From: Hymenobacter canadensis
GTDB lineage: Bacteria; Bacteroidota; Bacteroidia; Cytophagales; Hymenobacteraceae
Direction: 5' to 3'
Assembly (NCBI RefSeq): GCF_027359925.1
Contig: NZ_CP114767.1
Location: forward strand, 1,860,001 to 1,924,000
DNA: 64,000 nt
Part shown: in pieces, positions 1 through 8,237 of the stretch
How positions within the stretch are numbered: the stretch's first letter is position 1
How the letters are laid out: the number at the start of each line of letters is the position of its first letter
Program-made: the position numbers and the translations under genes
Notes under the pieces: generated by a model
Told to the model about the DNA's origin: nothing
Database searches by the model: none
What the model saw: the letters and a program-made list of their open reading frames with translations, nothing else

Positions 1-622
1 GCCGCACCGCCTCGTATTGCAGCACCAGCTCCGGCTGGGCCAGCTGCTGAGCCTTCACAAACGGGTCCAGTTGGGTTTCCAGCAGCTCCGAGGCCGCCAG
101 CACCAGCTCCGGCAGCGTCTCGGTAGCCGCCTTGGTGCCCGTCTCAATCTGCCGCGCCTCGCCCTGCGTGGCCAGCAGCTCCGCCAGATCCGTTTGCAGC
201 GTCTGGCGCACCTGCGGGTCGTAGCCCGCATCGGCCAGCTCCGTCTTGTCAATGGTGCCCACCGCTTCGTCCACCTTCTGCAGGTAGCGCAGCAGGTCGG
301 CCTCCTTGCCGGTCACCAGCTTGCTGAGCGGCATTTTCAGCTCCCCGCGCAGCGCCGCGTCCTTCGTCAGAGCCACCACCAGCAGCCGCAGAATCTCGGC
401 TTTTTGCGCCGCCTCGGCCTTCACCACCTTCCGGTCCCGCGTCACGCCCGTCGTGGAGTGATCCTGCGCCGCCGCCGCCGCCTCAATGCGGGCCACCAGC
501 GCCGCCAGCGCATCGCGGCCCTGTGCAATTTTCTTAATCGCCACCAGCGGCGCCCCCGCTTCCGCCAGGAAGCGCAGCACCGCCTCATACATCGTCACTT
601 GGTTTTGTTGTTTGGTAGTCAT
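1..622 (-). CDS. Hypothetical protein, 3' end outside window
   Basis: The minus-strand frame opens with ATG at 620-622 (MTTKQQNQVTMYEAVLRF) and runs off the left edge without a stop, so about 207 N-terminal residues are visible. The protein is soluble, rich in Ala, Leu, Glu and Lys and looks almost entirely helical. It has a stretch of basic and acidic residues around residues 55-70 (VTRDRKVVKAEAAQKAE) and no signal peptide or membrane segment. It resembles uncharacterised helical proteins of Cytophagales, but I recognise no family with confidence. No partner gene is visible, because the downstream side lies outside the window. Confidence 0.6.
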   Translation of the reverse strand, partial: MTTKQQNQVTMYEAVLRFLAEAGAPLVAIKKIAQGRDALAALVARIEAAAAAQDHSTTGVTRDRKVVKAEAAQKAEILRLLVVALTKDAALRGELKMPLSKLVTGKEADLLRYLQKVDEAVGTIDKTELADAGYDPQVRQTLQTDLAELLATQGEARQIETGTKAATETLPELVLAASELLETQLDPFVKAQQLAQPELVLQYEAVR

Positions 623-821
623 AAATAAGCGTAAAGGGGGTAAATGAAGGATTTCCGGCCGGTCAGAGCCAGCGGCAAAAGCTACTATTTTTTCATATAA
701 CAAAATACCTATACTCCCGCTGCCACCACCTTTTTTTACCATCTCCCCGCTTCCCCCCGCCGCCACCCATTACCTACCACCTGCCAGACGGTGTGGCCAG
801 TCGCACAGAAAGAACATCGAC

Positions 822-943
822 AGAACGTCATTCCGAGCTTGCCGAGGAACCGAAGGAAGGCGAAGCCAATCTCGCGTGCTGACGTTGCAGTAGTAATACA
901 ACGTCAGCACGCGAGATTCCTCGCGGGGCTCGGAATGACGTTC
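822..943. repeat. Inverted repeat, family A (GTCATTCCGAG type)
   Basis: The outer arms read agaacgtcattccgag and ctcggaatgacgttct. Inside, gacgttg on the left faces caacgtcagcacgcgagatt on the right. The element sits between the first gene and the 21-bp minisatellite, in a 744-bp stretch with no firmly supported gene. Related copies occur at 23773, 33844, 35578 and 52641. The bases from 623 to 821 show nothing further. Confidence 0.85.
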
Positions 944-977
944 TACGTAGGGCATCTCGTCAACTATCCAACACCCG

Positions 978-1340
978 CTAGGCAGCACTTACCGCCTGCC
1001 AGATAGCATCCACCGCTTGCCAGACGTCATCTTCTGCCTGCCAGATAGCATCCACTGCTTGCCAGATAGCATCCACCGCCTGCCAGATAGCATCCACTGC
1101 CTGCCAGCCACCACCTACCACCTGCCAGATACCATCTACCGCCTGCCAGTTATCATCTACCACCTGCCAGACATCATCTACCGCCTGCCACCCACCACCT
1201 ACTGCCTGACAGGCGTCATCTACCACCTGCCAGATACCACCTACCGAAAGACATAGGCCACTACCCAGGAAAACCAGGCCGCTCCCAAATCCACTACCGC
1301 TGCCGCCGCCGTACCTTGTGCCCCCTTTCTCTGCCAACAC
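978..1340 (-). CDS. Possible heptapeptide-repeat protein (doubtful)
   Basis: A minus-strand frame opens at a GTG (1338-1340) and closes at TAG (978-980), giving 120 aa. After a Gly/Ser-rich N-terminus it consists of about 12 heptads of the form W-Q-(A/V)-V-(D/G)-x-x, encoded by a 21-bp minisatellite. Among the units the wobble changes are mostly synonymous (GCG/GCA, GTG/GTA, CAG/CAA, GAT/GAC) and the TGG codon is almost invariant, which would fit selection on protein. However, the plus strand is also open, there is no clear promoter, and a 21-bp minisatellite is open on both strands by construction. I treat it as a candidate only. Confidence 0.25.
   Translation of the reverse strand: MLAEKGGTRYGGGSGSGFGSGLVFLGSGLCLSVGGIWQVVDDACQAVGGGWQAVDDVWQVVDDNWQAVDGIWQVVGGGWQAVDAIWQAVDAIWQAVDAIWQAEDDVWQAVDAIWQAVSAA
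996..1247. repeat. 21-bp minisatellite, 12 units
   Basis: Twelve consecutive 21-bp units have the consensus ctgccagatagcatccaccgc, with no gaps and substitutions in most units. The 5' units match each other best (gatagcatccac) and the 3' units carry diverged centres such as gttatcatctac. There are no unique spacers, so this is not a CRISPR array. The phase of 21 keeps one reading frame open on each strand. Confidence 0.9.
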
Positions 1341-1366
1341 CGCAAAACGCCTCTTTTCGGCGCTTT

Positions 1367-1852
1367 ATGATTCTACGCCTACACGATATCCGGGCTCAGT
1401 ACGAGCCTACGCTGCAGCTGCTCCGCTTCCAGTGGCACCCCACACAACCCGGCCTCCGCCACTTCCGGGCCAGCATGAACCGTGTGGCCCAGCTCGTGGA
1501 GCAGGGCACCGTGCATACCACCATCCTCGACCTGCACCAGCTCCCCAACCTCGACCTAGAGCAGCAGTTCTGGCTTACCACCAACTGGCTGCCGCGCGTG
1601 TCGGTGCCCGCCATCCGGCAGATTGCCCTCGTGCTGCCCACCGGCAACATGTACAACCAGATGGTGGTGGAAAGCCTCATCCGCGTCAGCCGCCACTTCA
1701 TCCACTACGACATCCAGTTCTTCGCCAACGTCGAAAGCGCCCTCGACTGGTCCCTCGGCGACGCCCACACCCACGCCCTGCCCCGGCTGCTGCACACCTG
1801 GCACCACGCCCCCACCCAGCCCCAGCCCGCCACCCTCTCCCCAGCGAGCTAG
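1367..1852 (+). CDS. Hypothetical protein, possible STAS/SpoIIAA-like fold
   Basis: 161 aa from ATG 1367 (MILRLHDIRAQYEP); an upstream in-frame ATG-like start at 1316 would add 17 low-quality residues and is rejected. The protein is soluble, with no signal peptide. The pattern of strands and helices (TTILDLHQL, IRQIALVLPTG, MYNQMVVESLIRVSR, DIQFFANVESALDW) is like the STAS/SpoIIAA-like single-domain proteins common in Hymenobacter, where the last strand and helix carry a 'F-x-x-x-x-x-A-L-x-W-L' ending. That assignment is inference from the pattern; no function is known. It stands alone, followed by repeats. Confidence 0.6.
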   Translation: MILRLHDIRAQYEPTLQLLRFQWHPTQPGLRHFRASMNRVAQLVEQGTVHTTILDLHQLPNLDLEQQFWLTTNWLPRVSVPAIRQIALVLPTGNMYNQMVVESLIRVSRHFIHYDIQFFANVESALDWSLGDAHTHALPRLLHTWHHAPTQPQPATLSPAS

Positions 1853-1865
1853 GCCCCACCCTGTC

Positions 1866-1984
1866 CAGACGCAACACTTGGCGTCTCGCCGTTAGCTTCG
1901 CTGCACTTCGTTTGCTGACGTTGTTCTGCTCCAGCATCTGGCGTCAGTTGTTCAACGGCGAGACGCGAAGTGTCGCGTCTCTAC
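1866..1984. repeat. Inverted repeat, family D (gagacgcgacac type)
   Basis: The left arm, cagacgcaacacttggcgtctcgccgtt, faces a right arm ending gagacgcgaagtgtcgcgtctctac. Internally gacgttgttctgctcc is followed by a second half-copy with caacggcgagacgcg. The element begins 14 bases after the stop of the upstream gene. The same family recurs at 7687, 9604 and in the 28546-28880 cluster. Confidence 0.75.
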
Positions 1985-2002
1985 ATCGCCCAACGTCGCC
2001 AG

Positions 2003-2042
2003 GCTCCCCCTCGCCACTAGGAGAGGGGGCCGGGGGGTGAGG
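2003..2042. repeat. Family F hairpin (ctccccctc / gagagggggcc)
   Basis: A short GC-rich inverted repeat of the form gctccccctc...gagagggggccggggggtgagg. Nearly the same text recurs at about 28550, 28786 and 46479, always between genes. It may act as a transcription stop for the upstream gene, though no T-run follows. From 2043 to 2156 I see nothing beyond a weak AT-rich patch. Confidence 0.6.
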
Positions 2043-2156
2043 CCCCGTTGCCCCGTCATTCGTAAGCCAGAGAGGCGAGTCGTTCCGGCAATCTGCTATA
2101 TTGCTTTAGCATTGCCCCGCGCAGGCTAAACAGTTGGTACCTAAGCCTTCTGCCCG

Positions 2157-2504
2157 ATGACGACCTTCCCTCTAGTATCCGGCGCCCTGGTGCTGGCTCA
2201 CCTGGCCATTGCGGGGTGGGTGCTGCGCTGGCTGTGGCGCAGCTACCGGCCGGCCCCCGGCGCGCCCAGCCGCATTGTGGCCCAGGGCACCATCGTTGCG
2301 CTGGAAACCGACGGCCTGCGCTGGCTGGAGGAGTTTCCGGTGGTGCGCTTCCAGGGCGGGCAAGGGCAGTGGCTCACGCTGCGCTGCCACCGCAAATGCC
2401 GCGCCGCCCGCTTCATCACCGGCCAGAAAGTCACGGTGCGTTACCCCGCTCCCGCACCCGAGCAGTTCGTTATTCTTAGCCGCCTGGGTTTGCTGCTGGG
2501 CTAG
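2157..2504 (+). CDS. Small membrane protein, DUF3592-like
   Basis: 115 aa. An N-terminal hydrophobic segment (residues about 5-28) is followed by a basic stretch (RSYRPAPGAPSR). A beta-rich domain then follows, with VAQGTIVALE, EFPVVRFQ and GQKVTVRYPAPAPEQFVI. The order 'x-G-x-V-x-x-x-E ... x-x-P-V-V-x-F ... G-x-x-V-x-V-x-Y-x-P-x-x-P' is what DUF3592-type membrane-anchored proteins show. Function is unknown. The gene converges on the next one and shares a bidirectional terminator with it. Confidence 0.65.
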   Translation: MTTFPLVSGALVLAHLAIAGWVLRWLWRSYRPAPGAPSRIVAQGTIVALETDGLRWLEEFPVVRFQGGQGQWLTLRCHRKCRAARFITGQKVTVRYPAPAPEQFVILSRLGLLLG

Positions 2505-2531
2505 CAGCCTTGGCACCCAGCTAGTCAGGCG

Positions 2532-2582
2532 TGCCAAGGCCCCCCGCCACCAGCCCAAGAGCAGTAGCGGGGGGCCTTGGCA
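2532..2582. terminator. Bidirectional hairpin terminator between convergent genes
   Basis: Perfect 16-bp stem: tgccaaggccccccgc at 2532-2547 pairs with gcggggggccttggca at 2567-2582, with a 19-nt loop. It lies between the stop at 2504 (plus) and the stop at 2592 (minus), so it can serve both genes. Confidence 0.75.
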
Positions 2583-2591
2583 TTCCTGGCG

Positions 2592-2933
2592 TTAGCGCTG
2601 GCGGCGGTACGGCAGAAACTGGTGGGGCTCAAACACGTCGGCCGTGGCGCCTACGCCGCCGTGGGCTACATAGAAAGCAGCCATAGCCGTTTCCAGTGCC
2701 TTCCGGTCGTCCAGCGGCATATCCGCAAACACATCGTGGGCATCGAGCGGGGCCGCCAGCGCACTCAGGCGGCAGCGGTCTACCCCAAACGGGTGCTCAA
2801 TGAAGAGCCGGCTGCCATCCTGGGCCAACTGATCGTGCTGGTAGCGCCAGGCAGCGCTGAAGGGGGGCCGGCTGGCGCTCTGCGCCGGGTCGGTGGGGGC
2901 AAAGCCGAGGCCTCGCAGATACAGGTCGTTCAT
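2592..2933 (-). CDS. Hypothetical protein
   Basis: 113 aa from ATG at 2931-2933 (MNDLYLRGLGFAPTDPAQ). It is soluble, with no signal peptide. Visible features are an N-terminal 'DLYLRGLGF' start, a central WRYQHDQLAQDGSRLFIEHP segment that looks like alternating strands, and a C-terminal Ala-rich helix (DDRKALETAMAAFYVAH). I do not recognise the family. It is followed upstream by a repeat-filled gap and a second small gene on the same strand, so the two may be co-transcribed, although about 160 bases of repeats separate them. Confidence 0.55.
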   Translation of the reverse strand: MNDLYLRGLGFAPTDPAQSASRPPFSAAWRYQHDQLAQDGSRLFIEHPFGVDRCRLSALAAPLDAHDVFADMPLDDRKALETAMAAFYVAHGGVGATADVFEPHQFLPYRRQR

Positions 2934-2939
2934 GGTTCT

Positions 2940-3096
2940 TGGCGCTTGGTTGTTCGTTGTCAGTTATTTGTTGTCAGTTGTCAGCAGGTGGCAGAAAGTG
3001 TTGGTGGTTGCTGGCTGTCTATCATCGATTGCAGCACAGCCTCAGTCCCGAGAATCAGCCCTGACAACTGACAACGAGCAACTGACAACTAAGCTC
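2940..3096. repeat. Inverted repeat, ttgtcagttgtcag word family
   Basis: The left arm at about 2950-2984 has direct repeats of ttgtcagttgt. The right arm at about 3061-3093 has ctgacaactgacaacgagcaactgac, its complement. The loop of about 75 bases is unrelated. It lies just behind the gene ending at 3098 and just before the start at 2933, so it may act as a processing or termination signal. Confidence 0.65.
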
Positions 3097-3097
3097 C

Positions 3098-3355
3098 CTA
3101 CTCTTCCGCCGCCCAGTTCACCTGGCGCAGCAGCACCCGAAACTCGGCTTCGGAAGCCAGCCGGCCCTGAAAGCTGTAGAGCAGCTGGCTGTCCACGTTT
3201 TCAAGCAGCGTCAGCTCGCCGTCGTCGTAGAGCACGATGGTTTCGAGGCCGCAGGCGCTGGGGCGGCTGAAGCGGGCCTGCCGGGGCGGCGAGGCAAAGC
3301 GCGTGAAGCCCAGCGCCTGGAGCAGCTCGGCGGAGGGCTGGTAGAAAGAAGACAT
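3098..3355 (-). CDS. Hypothetical protein
   Basis: 85 aa from ATG 3353-3355 (MSSFYQPSAELLQALGF). A longer frame from 3385 is open but adds no sensible start. The sequence looks like a small beta-sandwich: ETIVLYDDGELTLLENV, then QLLYSFQGRLASEAEFRVLLRQ. This kind of short beta-rich protein is frequent in Hymenobacter as a lone gene of unknown function. It is divergent from the SulP transporter gene, with a GC-rich palindrome between them. Confidence 0.55.
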   Translation of the reverse strand: MSSFYQPSAELLQALGFTRFASPPRQARFSRPSACGLETIVLYDDGELTLLENVDSQLLYSFQGRLASEAEFRVLLRQVNWAAEE

Positions 3356-3498
3356 GAGCGAAAACCCGTAAATGGGACACCCCACCGGAAAATGGGGCGA
3401 GAAGGTAGCGCGGCCGCCGGCCGGCCCAAAGCGGCGGCGGGCAGCAGCAAATGGTGCCCCACCGGGGCAGGCGTTTCCCTCAAGGTACGCTTAATTAT

Positions 3499-3553
3499 CC
3501 CGGCACCGGGGCCCGGCGGGCGGGCGGGTCACCTGCCGGGCCCCGGTGCCGGG
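3499..3553. promoter_or_regulatory. Perfect 19-bp GC-only palindrome in divergent region
   Basis: cccggcaccggggcccggc (3499-3517) is the exact reverse complement of 3535-3553, with a 17-nt loop gggcgggcgggtcacct. It lies between the divergent starts at 3355 (minus) and 3713 (plus). A TACCTTTG -7-like box follows at 3563-3570. The hairpin could be an operator, an attenuator or a folded leader; its sequence resembles no other repeat in the window. Confidence 0.6.
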
Positions 3554-3712
3554 CGTCGTTCGTACCTTTGCGCCTGCTTATGCACCTTACTTCCTGCCGT
3601 ATTTTCAAGCTCACCCCACCCTGAGGACTGGCCTGCTTACCCTGCGCCGCCGCTTCCTGCCCGGAAGTGGGCGGCTTTTGTTTTGCCCAAATCCGTCAAT
3701 TCCCAGCTGTTT

Positions 3713-5248
3713 ATGTTTCAGGTTCAGCCCTATCTGGCTCACTATAAAATCAACGTCAAAAACGAAATTCTCGCCGGCCTGACCACCGCGCTGGCTCTGG
3801 TGCCGGAGGTGGTGGCCTTCGCTTTGCTGGCCCACATCAGCCCGCTGGTGGGCATTGGCTCGGCCTTCGTCATCTGCCTTATCACGAGCATATTTGGGGG
3901 CCGGCCGGGCATGATTTCGGGTGCGGCCGGCTCGGTGGCCGTCGTCATTGTGGCCCTGGTGGCCCAGCACGGCGTGGAATACCTGTTCCTGGCCGTGGCC
4001 CTGATGGGCGTGCTGCAGATTGCCGTGGGGCTGCTGCGCTTCGGCAAGTTCATCCGGCTGGTGCCGCAGCCGGTGGTGTACGGCTTCGTCAACGGGCTGG
4101 CCATCATCATCTTCATGGCCCAGCTAGAGCAGTTCAAGGTACCCGGCGCGGACGGCCAGCAGCAGTGGCTGCAAGGCACTCCGCTGCTGCTGATGCTCGG
4201 GCTGGTAGCCCTCACGATGGCCATCGTCTACTTACTGCCCAAGCTCACGAAGGCCGTGCCCGCTTCGCTGGTGGCCATTATCGTGGTATCGGCGCTGGTG
4301 ATTGGGGGCAACCTCGACACCAAATCGGTGGGCGACATTGCTTCCATCAATGGTGGGCTGCCCACGTTGCACTGGCCGCAGGTGCCCCTGAGCTGGGCTA
4401 CGCTGGCGCTGGTGCTGCCCTACTCCGTCATCATGGCGCTGGTGGGCCTCACCGAAAGCCTGCTGACCCTGACCGTGGTGGACGAAATGACCGACACCCG
4501 CGGCCACGGCAACCAGGACTGCGTGGCCCAGGGCCTGGCCAACGTGGCCTCGGGCCTCACCGGCGGCATGGGCGGCTGCGCCATGATCGGGCAGACGATG
4601 GTGAACCTGGAATCCCGGGGGCGCGGGCGGCTGTCGGGCGTGGTGGCGGCCGGGGCGCTGGCGCTGTTCGTGGTGGCCGGCTCCTCCCTCATCGAGCAGC
4701 TGCCGCTGGCTGCGCTGGTGGGCGTGATGTTCATGGTGGTGATTGGCACCTTCGAGTGGGCCAGTTTGCGCATTCTGCGCCGCATGCCCCGCGCCGACGT
4801 GCTGGTGATGCTGCTCGTGACGCTGGTGACAGCCATTTCGCAGAACCTGGCGCTGGCCGTGCTGCTGGGCGTGGTGATTTCGGCGCTGGTATTCGCCTGG
4901 GAAAACGCCAGGCGCATCCGGGCCCGCAAGCACACCGACGCCGCCGGCACCCGCCACTACGAAATCTACGGCCCACTCTTCTTCGGCTCGGTGCAGGCCT
5001 TCACCGATAAGTTCGACGTGCAGCAGGACCCGGCGCAGGTGGTCATCGACTTCCGCGAAAGCCGGGTGGCCGATATGTCGGGCATTGATGCGCTGCACAA
5101 GCTCACGGAGCGCTACCACCGCCAGGGCAAAACCCTGCACCTGCGCCACCTCAGCCCCGACTGCCGCCAGCTGCTCCGCAACGCCGGCGCCCTCATCGAA
5201 GTCAACATCCAGGAAGACCCCGAATACCGGGTGGTAACGGCCGAGTAA
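3713..5248 (+). CDS. SulP-family inorganic anion transporter with STAS domain
   Basis: 511 aa from ATG 3713 (MFQVQPYLAHYKINVKNEI); the frame is open further upstream but that part covers the promoter and palindrome. The N-terminal three quarters is a multi-pass membrane domain with the SulP hallmarks near the start (ILAGLTTALALVPEVVAFA, GLVGIGSAF-like LVGIGSAFVICL). The last ~90 residues form a cytoplasmic STAS domain (VVIDFRESRVADMSGIDAL). SulP proteins move sulfate, bicarbonate, chloride or dicarboxylates across the inner membrane; the substrate cannot be read from sequence. It lies 17 kb from the sulfate-assimilation operon, so a sulfate role is possible but unproven. Confidence 0.88.
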   Translation: MFQVQPYLAHYKINVKNEILAGLTTALALVPEVVAFALLAHISPLVGIGSAFVICLITSIFGGRPGMISGAAGSVAVVIVALVAQHGVEYLFLAVALMGVLQIAVGLLRFGKFIRLVPQPVVYGFVNGLAIIIFMAQLEQFKVPGADGQQQWLQGTPLLLMLGLVALTMAIVYLLPKLTKAVPASLVAIIVVSALVIGGNLDTKSVGDIASINGGLPTLHWPQVPLSWATLALVLPYSVIMALVGLTESLLTLTVVDEMTDTRGHGNQDCVAQGLANVASGLTGGMGGCAMIGQTMVNLESRGRGRLSGVVAAGALALFVVAGSSLIEQLPLAALVGVMFMVVIGTFEWASLRILRRMPRADVLVMLLVTLVTAISQNLALAVLLGVVISALVFAWENARRIRARKHTDAAGTRHYEIYGPLFFGSVQAFTDKFDVQQDPAQVVIDFRESRVADMSGIDALHKLTERYHRQGKTLHLRHLSPDCRQLLRNAGALIEVNIQEDPEYRVVTAE

Positions 5249-5285
5249 AACATTCCCTTTTTCAGGCACTGATGCCTGCTTCAGA

Positions 5286-5322
5286 ATAGCGCGCGCCCAA
5301 TCTGGCCCGCGCTATTTTTTTT
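5286..5322 (+). terminator. Rho-independent terminator after the SulP gene
   Basis: Stem atagcgcg (5286-5293) pairs with cgcgctat (5308-5315) and is followed directly by eight T. It starts 37 bases after the SulP stop codon. Confidence 0.85.
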
Positions 5323-5569
5323 GTTTCTCCGTGGCTTTCCGCCTCCTGCTCTGCTGCCAGCGCTGATTTCCGGCCATTTGCCCCTGAGCCGGCAAAGCCC
5401 TTTTTTGCTTGCCACCGCACCATACATCCCTGTTCTGAGGGCCTGGAATGGCATTTGGAGAGCTGCGCGGCGTCACCTTAAGATGGCACCGCAATTTTAT
5501 GTAATTATTACGCGCCTAAGTGATACTTTTAAAACCTGCACATCCCTCACTATTTCCCGCTCCCGCTAC

Positions 5570-7654
5570 ATGTCCGCTGTTTCTATTCGCTTTGCTGCTC
5601 TCGCCCTAATTAGTTCCCTACCCATTTCCAGCCGGCCCGCGGCAGCGCAGTCGGCCCCGGCGGCCACTCACATCGGCACCATTCAGGGCACGGGTGCGGC
5701 CGCCACGCCCGGCACCTACACCATTGAGGGCGTCGTGACGGGCGTATATCCGGGGCTGAGCCCGGGGGGCTTCTACGTGCAGGAAGCCTCCGCCGCCACC
5801 GACTCCAACCCCGCCACCTCCGACGCCCTCTACGTGGTGCAGCCAGAGGCCACCGTGAAAGTCGGCGACAACGTGCGCGTGACGGGCACCGTGCTGGAAA
5901 GCGCCGACGCACCCTCCTACACCCAGGCCGTGCTGACGCAGCCCACCGTGGAAGTGCTCTGGCCCAAAAACCAGCTCCCCGATTTCTCCGTGCTGCCCGC
6001 CGGCCAGTATTCCTCCGCCGATCTGGAACGGTTTGAGGGCATGCGGGTGCAGTTTCCGGTGCCGCTTACGGTGGCCGATGTGTACAGCCTCAAGCAGCGC
6101 GGCGAGCTGATCCTGACCACCGGCGGCACGCTCTACCAGCCCACCCAGTTCATCGACCCCAACGACAACCCCGCCACCGGCACCGCCAGCACCGGCACCA
6201 GCAACCTGGCCGCCGTCAATGCCTACCAGACGGCCAACCTCGAACGGTCGCTGGTGCTGGATGACGGCACGGCCGCCAAGCCTACCACCATGCCCTTCAT
6301 CGACCCGGTGCTGGGCACCGTGCGGGTGGGCAGCACCGTGGCACGGCTGCGCGGCATCATGGGCTTCAGCTACGGCAAGTGGCGCATTCAGCCCCTGCCC
6401 GGCTCCGATGCGCCCTCGTTCAATGTGCGCCGCCCAGCCGTGCCCACCTTCGGCCGCCTCGACCTGAAGATTGCCAGCTACAACGTACTCAACTACTTCA
6501 ACGGCGACGGCGCGGGCGGCGGCTACCCCACGCCCCGCGGCGCCAAAACCGCCGAGGACTTCGCCCGCCAGCGGGCCAAAATCATTGCCGGACTCATTGC
6601 CATGAACGCAGACATCATCGGGCTGAGTGAGATAGAAAACGACGGTTTCGGACCGGAATCGGCGGTGCAGGACCTCCTGAACGGCCTCAACCAGGTGGCC
6701 GGCGCCGGTACCTATGCCTTTATCAACGACGGCGGCGCCACCCAGCAGCCCAACAACACCGACGTTATCCGGTGCGCCATTCTCTACAAGCCGGCCGCAG
6801 TAGCGCCGCTGAGGGCCGCCATGGTGGCTACCGTGCCCGGCATGTTTGAGCGCCCACCGCTGGCCCAACTGTTCACCACCCGTCGCACCGCCCGCCCCGA
6901 CACGCTGGCGCTGGTGATCAACCACTTCAAATCCAAGAGCAGCGGCAAGGGCGTGGATGCCGACCAGAACGACGGCCAGGGCGGCTCCAACGACCGGCGC
7001 CGCACCCAGGCCCGGGAGCTGGTGCAGTTTCTGAACAAAACCGTGAAGCCGGCCGGGGCCCGCCGCGTCATCTGCATCGGCGACTACAACTCCAACTACG
7101 AGGAAGACCCGCTCGATATTCTGCGCGCCGCCGGCCTGGTGGTCGTGACGCCGCCCACCAGCGCCTCCTACGTCTTCAAAGGCCTCACCGGCTCCCTCGA
7201 CCACTGCATCGTGACGCCCAACCTGGTGGGCTTCATTGATGTGCGCAAGTGGAACATCAACTCCGGCGAGCCGAATGCCCTGCAGTATGATGCCGCCGGC
7301 GCCGGCACTGACACCAAAAGCCCCTTCCGCTCTTCCGACCACGACCCGGTGCTGATTGGCGTGAACTTCAAGGGCCTCGCGCCGGCCAGCGTCAGCGCCT
7401 CGCGCCTATACATGTACCCCAACCCGGAAGGCGGCGCCCGCGCCTTTGCCCTCCCGGAGCTGCCCGCCACCACCGGCCCGATTTCGCTGGAAGTGAACCT
7501 GCCGCAGGGCGCGCCCATGCTCCGGCTGCAGGGGCCACAGGCGCTGCTTCAGTCGCAGCTCAACCGCGCCACGGCCCACTTGGCGCCCGGCCTCTACGTG
7601 CTCCGCATCAAAGGCCAAGGCGTAGACGCCACCCAGCGCGTGATGAAGGAGTAG
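5570..7654 (+). CDS. T9SS-exported endonuclease/exonuclease/phosphatase
   Basis: 694 aa from ATG 5570 (MSAVSIRFAALALISS), chosen because it opens a signal peptide ending near AAAQSAPAAT. Next comes an OB-like nucleic-acid-binding domain (residues about 30-290: GVVTGVYPG, GFYVQEAS, VKVGDNVRVTGTV). The EEP nuclease domain covers about 300-600, with KIASYNVLNYF, IIGLSEIEN, LVINHFKSKSS, CIGDYNSNYEEDP and FRSSDHDPVLIGV, the metal-binding and catalytic motifs of the ExeM/NucH group. The last ~80 residues are a type A T9SS sorting domain (YMYPNPEGG ... GLYVLRI). It probably degrades extracellular DNA. A TACTTTTA -7-like box lies at 5524-5531. Confidence 0.88.
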   Translation: MSAVSIRFAALALISSLPISSRPAAAQSAPAATHIGTIQGTGAAATPGTYTIEGVVTGVYPGLSPGGFYVQEASAATDSNPATSDALYVVQPEATVKVGDNVRVTGTVLESADAPSYTQAVLTQPTVEVLWPKNQLPDFSVLPAGQYSSADLERFEGMRVQFPVPLTVADVYSLKQRGELILTTGGTLYQPTQFIDPNDNPATGTASTGTSNLAAVNAYQTANLERSLVLDDGTAAKPTTMPFIDPVLGTVRVGSTVARLRGIMGFSYGKWRIQPLPGSDAPSFNVRRPAVPTFGRLDLKIASYNVLNYFNGDGAGGGYPTPRGAKTAEDFARQRAKIIAGLIAMNADIIGLSEIENDGFGPESAVQDLLNGLNQVAGAGTYAFINDGGATQQPNNTDVIRCAILYKPAAVAPLRAAMVATVPGMFERPPLAQLFTTRRTARPDTLALVINHFKSKSSGKGVDADQNDGQGGSNDRRRTQARELVQFLNKTVKPAGARRVICIGDYNSNYEEDPLDILRAAGLVVVTPPTSASYVFKGLTGSLDHCIVTPNLVGFIDVRKWNINSGEPNALQYDAAGAGTDTKSPFRSSDHDPVLIGVNFKGLAPASVSASRLYMYPNPEGGARAFALPELPATTGPISLEVNLPQGAPMLRLQGPQALLQSQLNRATAHLAPGLYVLRIKGQGVDATQRVMKE

Positions 7655-7686
7655 GAAACTATCTGAGCTTATTCCGGAAGCCACCA

Positions 7687-7800
7687 GCACGGTGTAGAGA
7701 CGCAATATTTTGCGTCTCTACACCGTGCTGGTGTTGTTTGGCGGGGGCGGTTCCGAGCCGTTCAACGACGAGACGCAAAATATTGCGTCTCTACACCGTT
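7687..7800. repeat. Paired palindromes, family D (gagacgcaatattttgcgtctc)
   Basis: A tight palindrome, gtgtagagacgcaatatt with its complement, spans about 7687-7728. About 38 bases later comes a second one (gagacgcaaaatattgcgtctctac, 7766-7795). The spacer has gttccgagccgttcaacgacgag, also found in the family D copy at 9604. It separates convergent genes and may act as a terminator. Confidence 0.75.
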
Positions 7801-7847
7801 TACTACTATCTCAAACCGCTGGTGGCAACCGTCGGACCGGCACCGTG

Positions 7848-8237
7848 CTACCCTACCAGCTGCCCGAACAGCCGTTCCAGCGCGGCGGCCGGGTCCTGGC
7901 AGAGGCCGGGGTGCACGGCGGAGGTTTGCAGCACCGTGCTGCGCGTGGCCGTGAGCCAACGGAACCGCTCGGCCACCCCAAACTGCCCGATGGGCCCACC
8001 CTGGCGGCGCCCCTCACAGATTCGCTCGAACGCGCCCAGGCGAGCCTGCAGCTCTTCCAGGTCGAGGGCGGGGCCGCCGAGGGCGCGCAGGCGGGCTTCG
8101 TCGAGGTGGAAGCGGCACTGCAGAAACCCCAGCGGGCGGCAGTAGAGCACCACCCCAATGTTGCAGAACTCTTCGCGCTCTACGCGCGGTACCACGCGCA
8201 GCACGGCATACTCAAATAAGTGCTTCACGGGCAGCAT
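7848..8237 (-). CDS. DUF3037 family protein
   Basis: 129 aa from ATG 8235-8237 (MLPVKHLFEYAVLRVVPRV). The opening 'YAVLRVVPRVEREEFCNIGVVLYC' pattern, split here as VLRVVPRVEREEF then NIGVVLYCR, is diagnostic for DUF3037. It overlaps the end of the HipA-like kinase gene by 26 bases on the same strand, the usual arrangement for this pair. The two are therefore translated together and presumably act together. The role of DUF3037 is unknown; association with a HipA-type kinase suggests a regulatory or toxin-antitoxin-like pair, which is inference. Confidence 0.85.
   Translation of the reverse strand: MLPVKHLFEYAVLRVVPRVEREEFCNIGVVLYCRPLGFLQCRFHLDEARLRALGGPALDLEELQARLGAFERICEGRRQGGPIGQFGVAERFRWLTATRSTVLQTSAVHPGLCQDPAAALERLFGQLVG

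Noticed and set aside
996..1247. CRISPR array
   Set aside because: Units are contiguous 21-mers with no spacers and no cas genes nearby.
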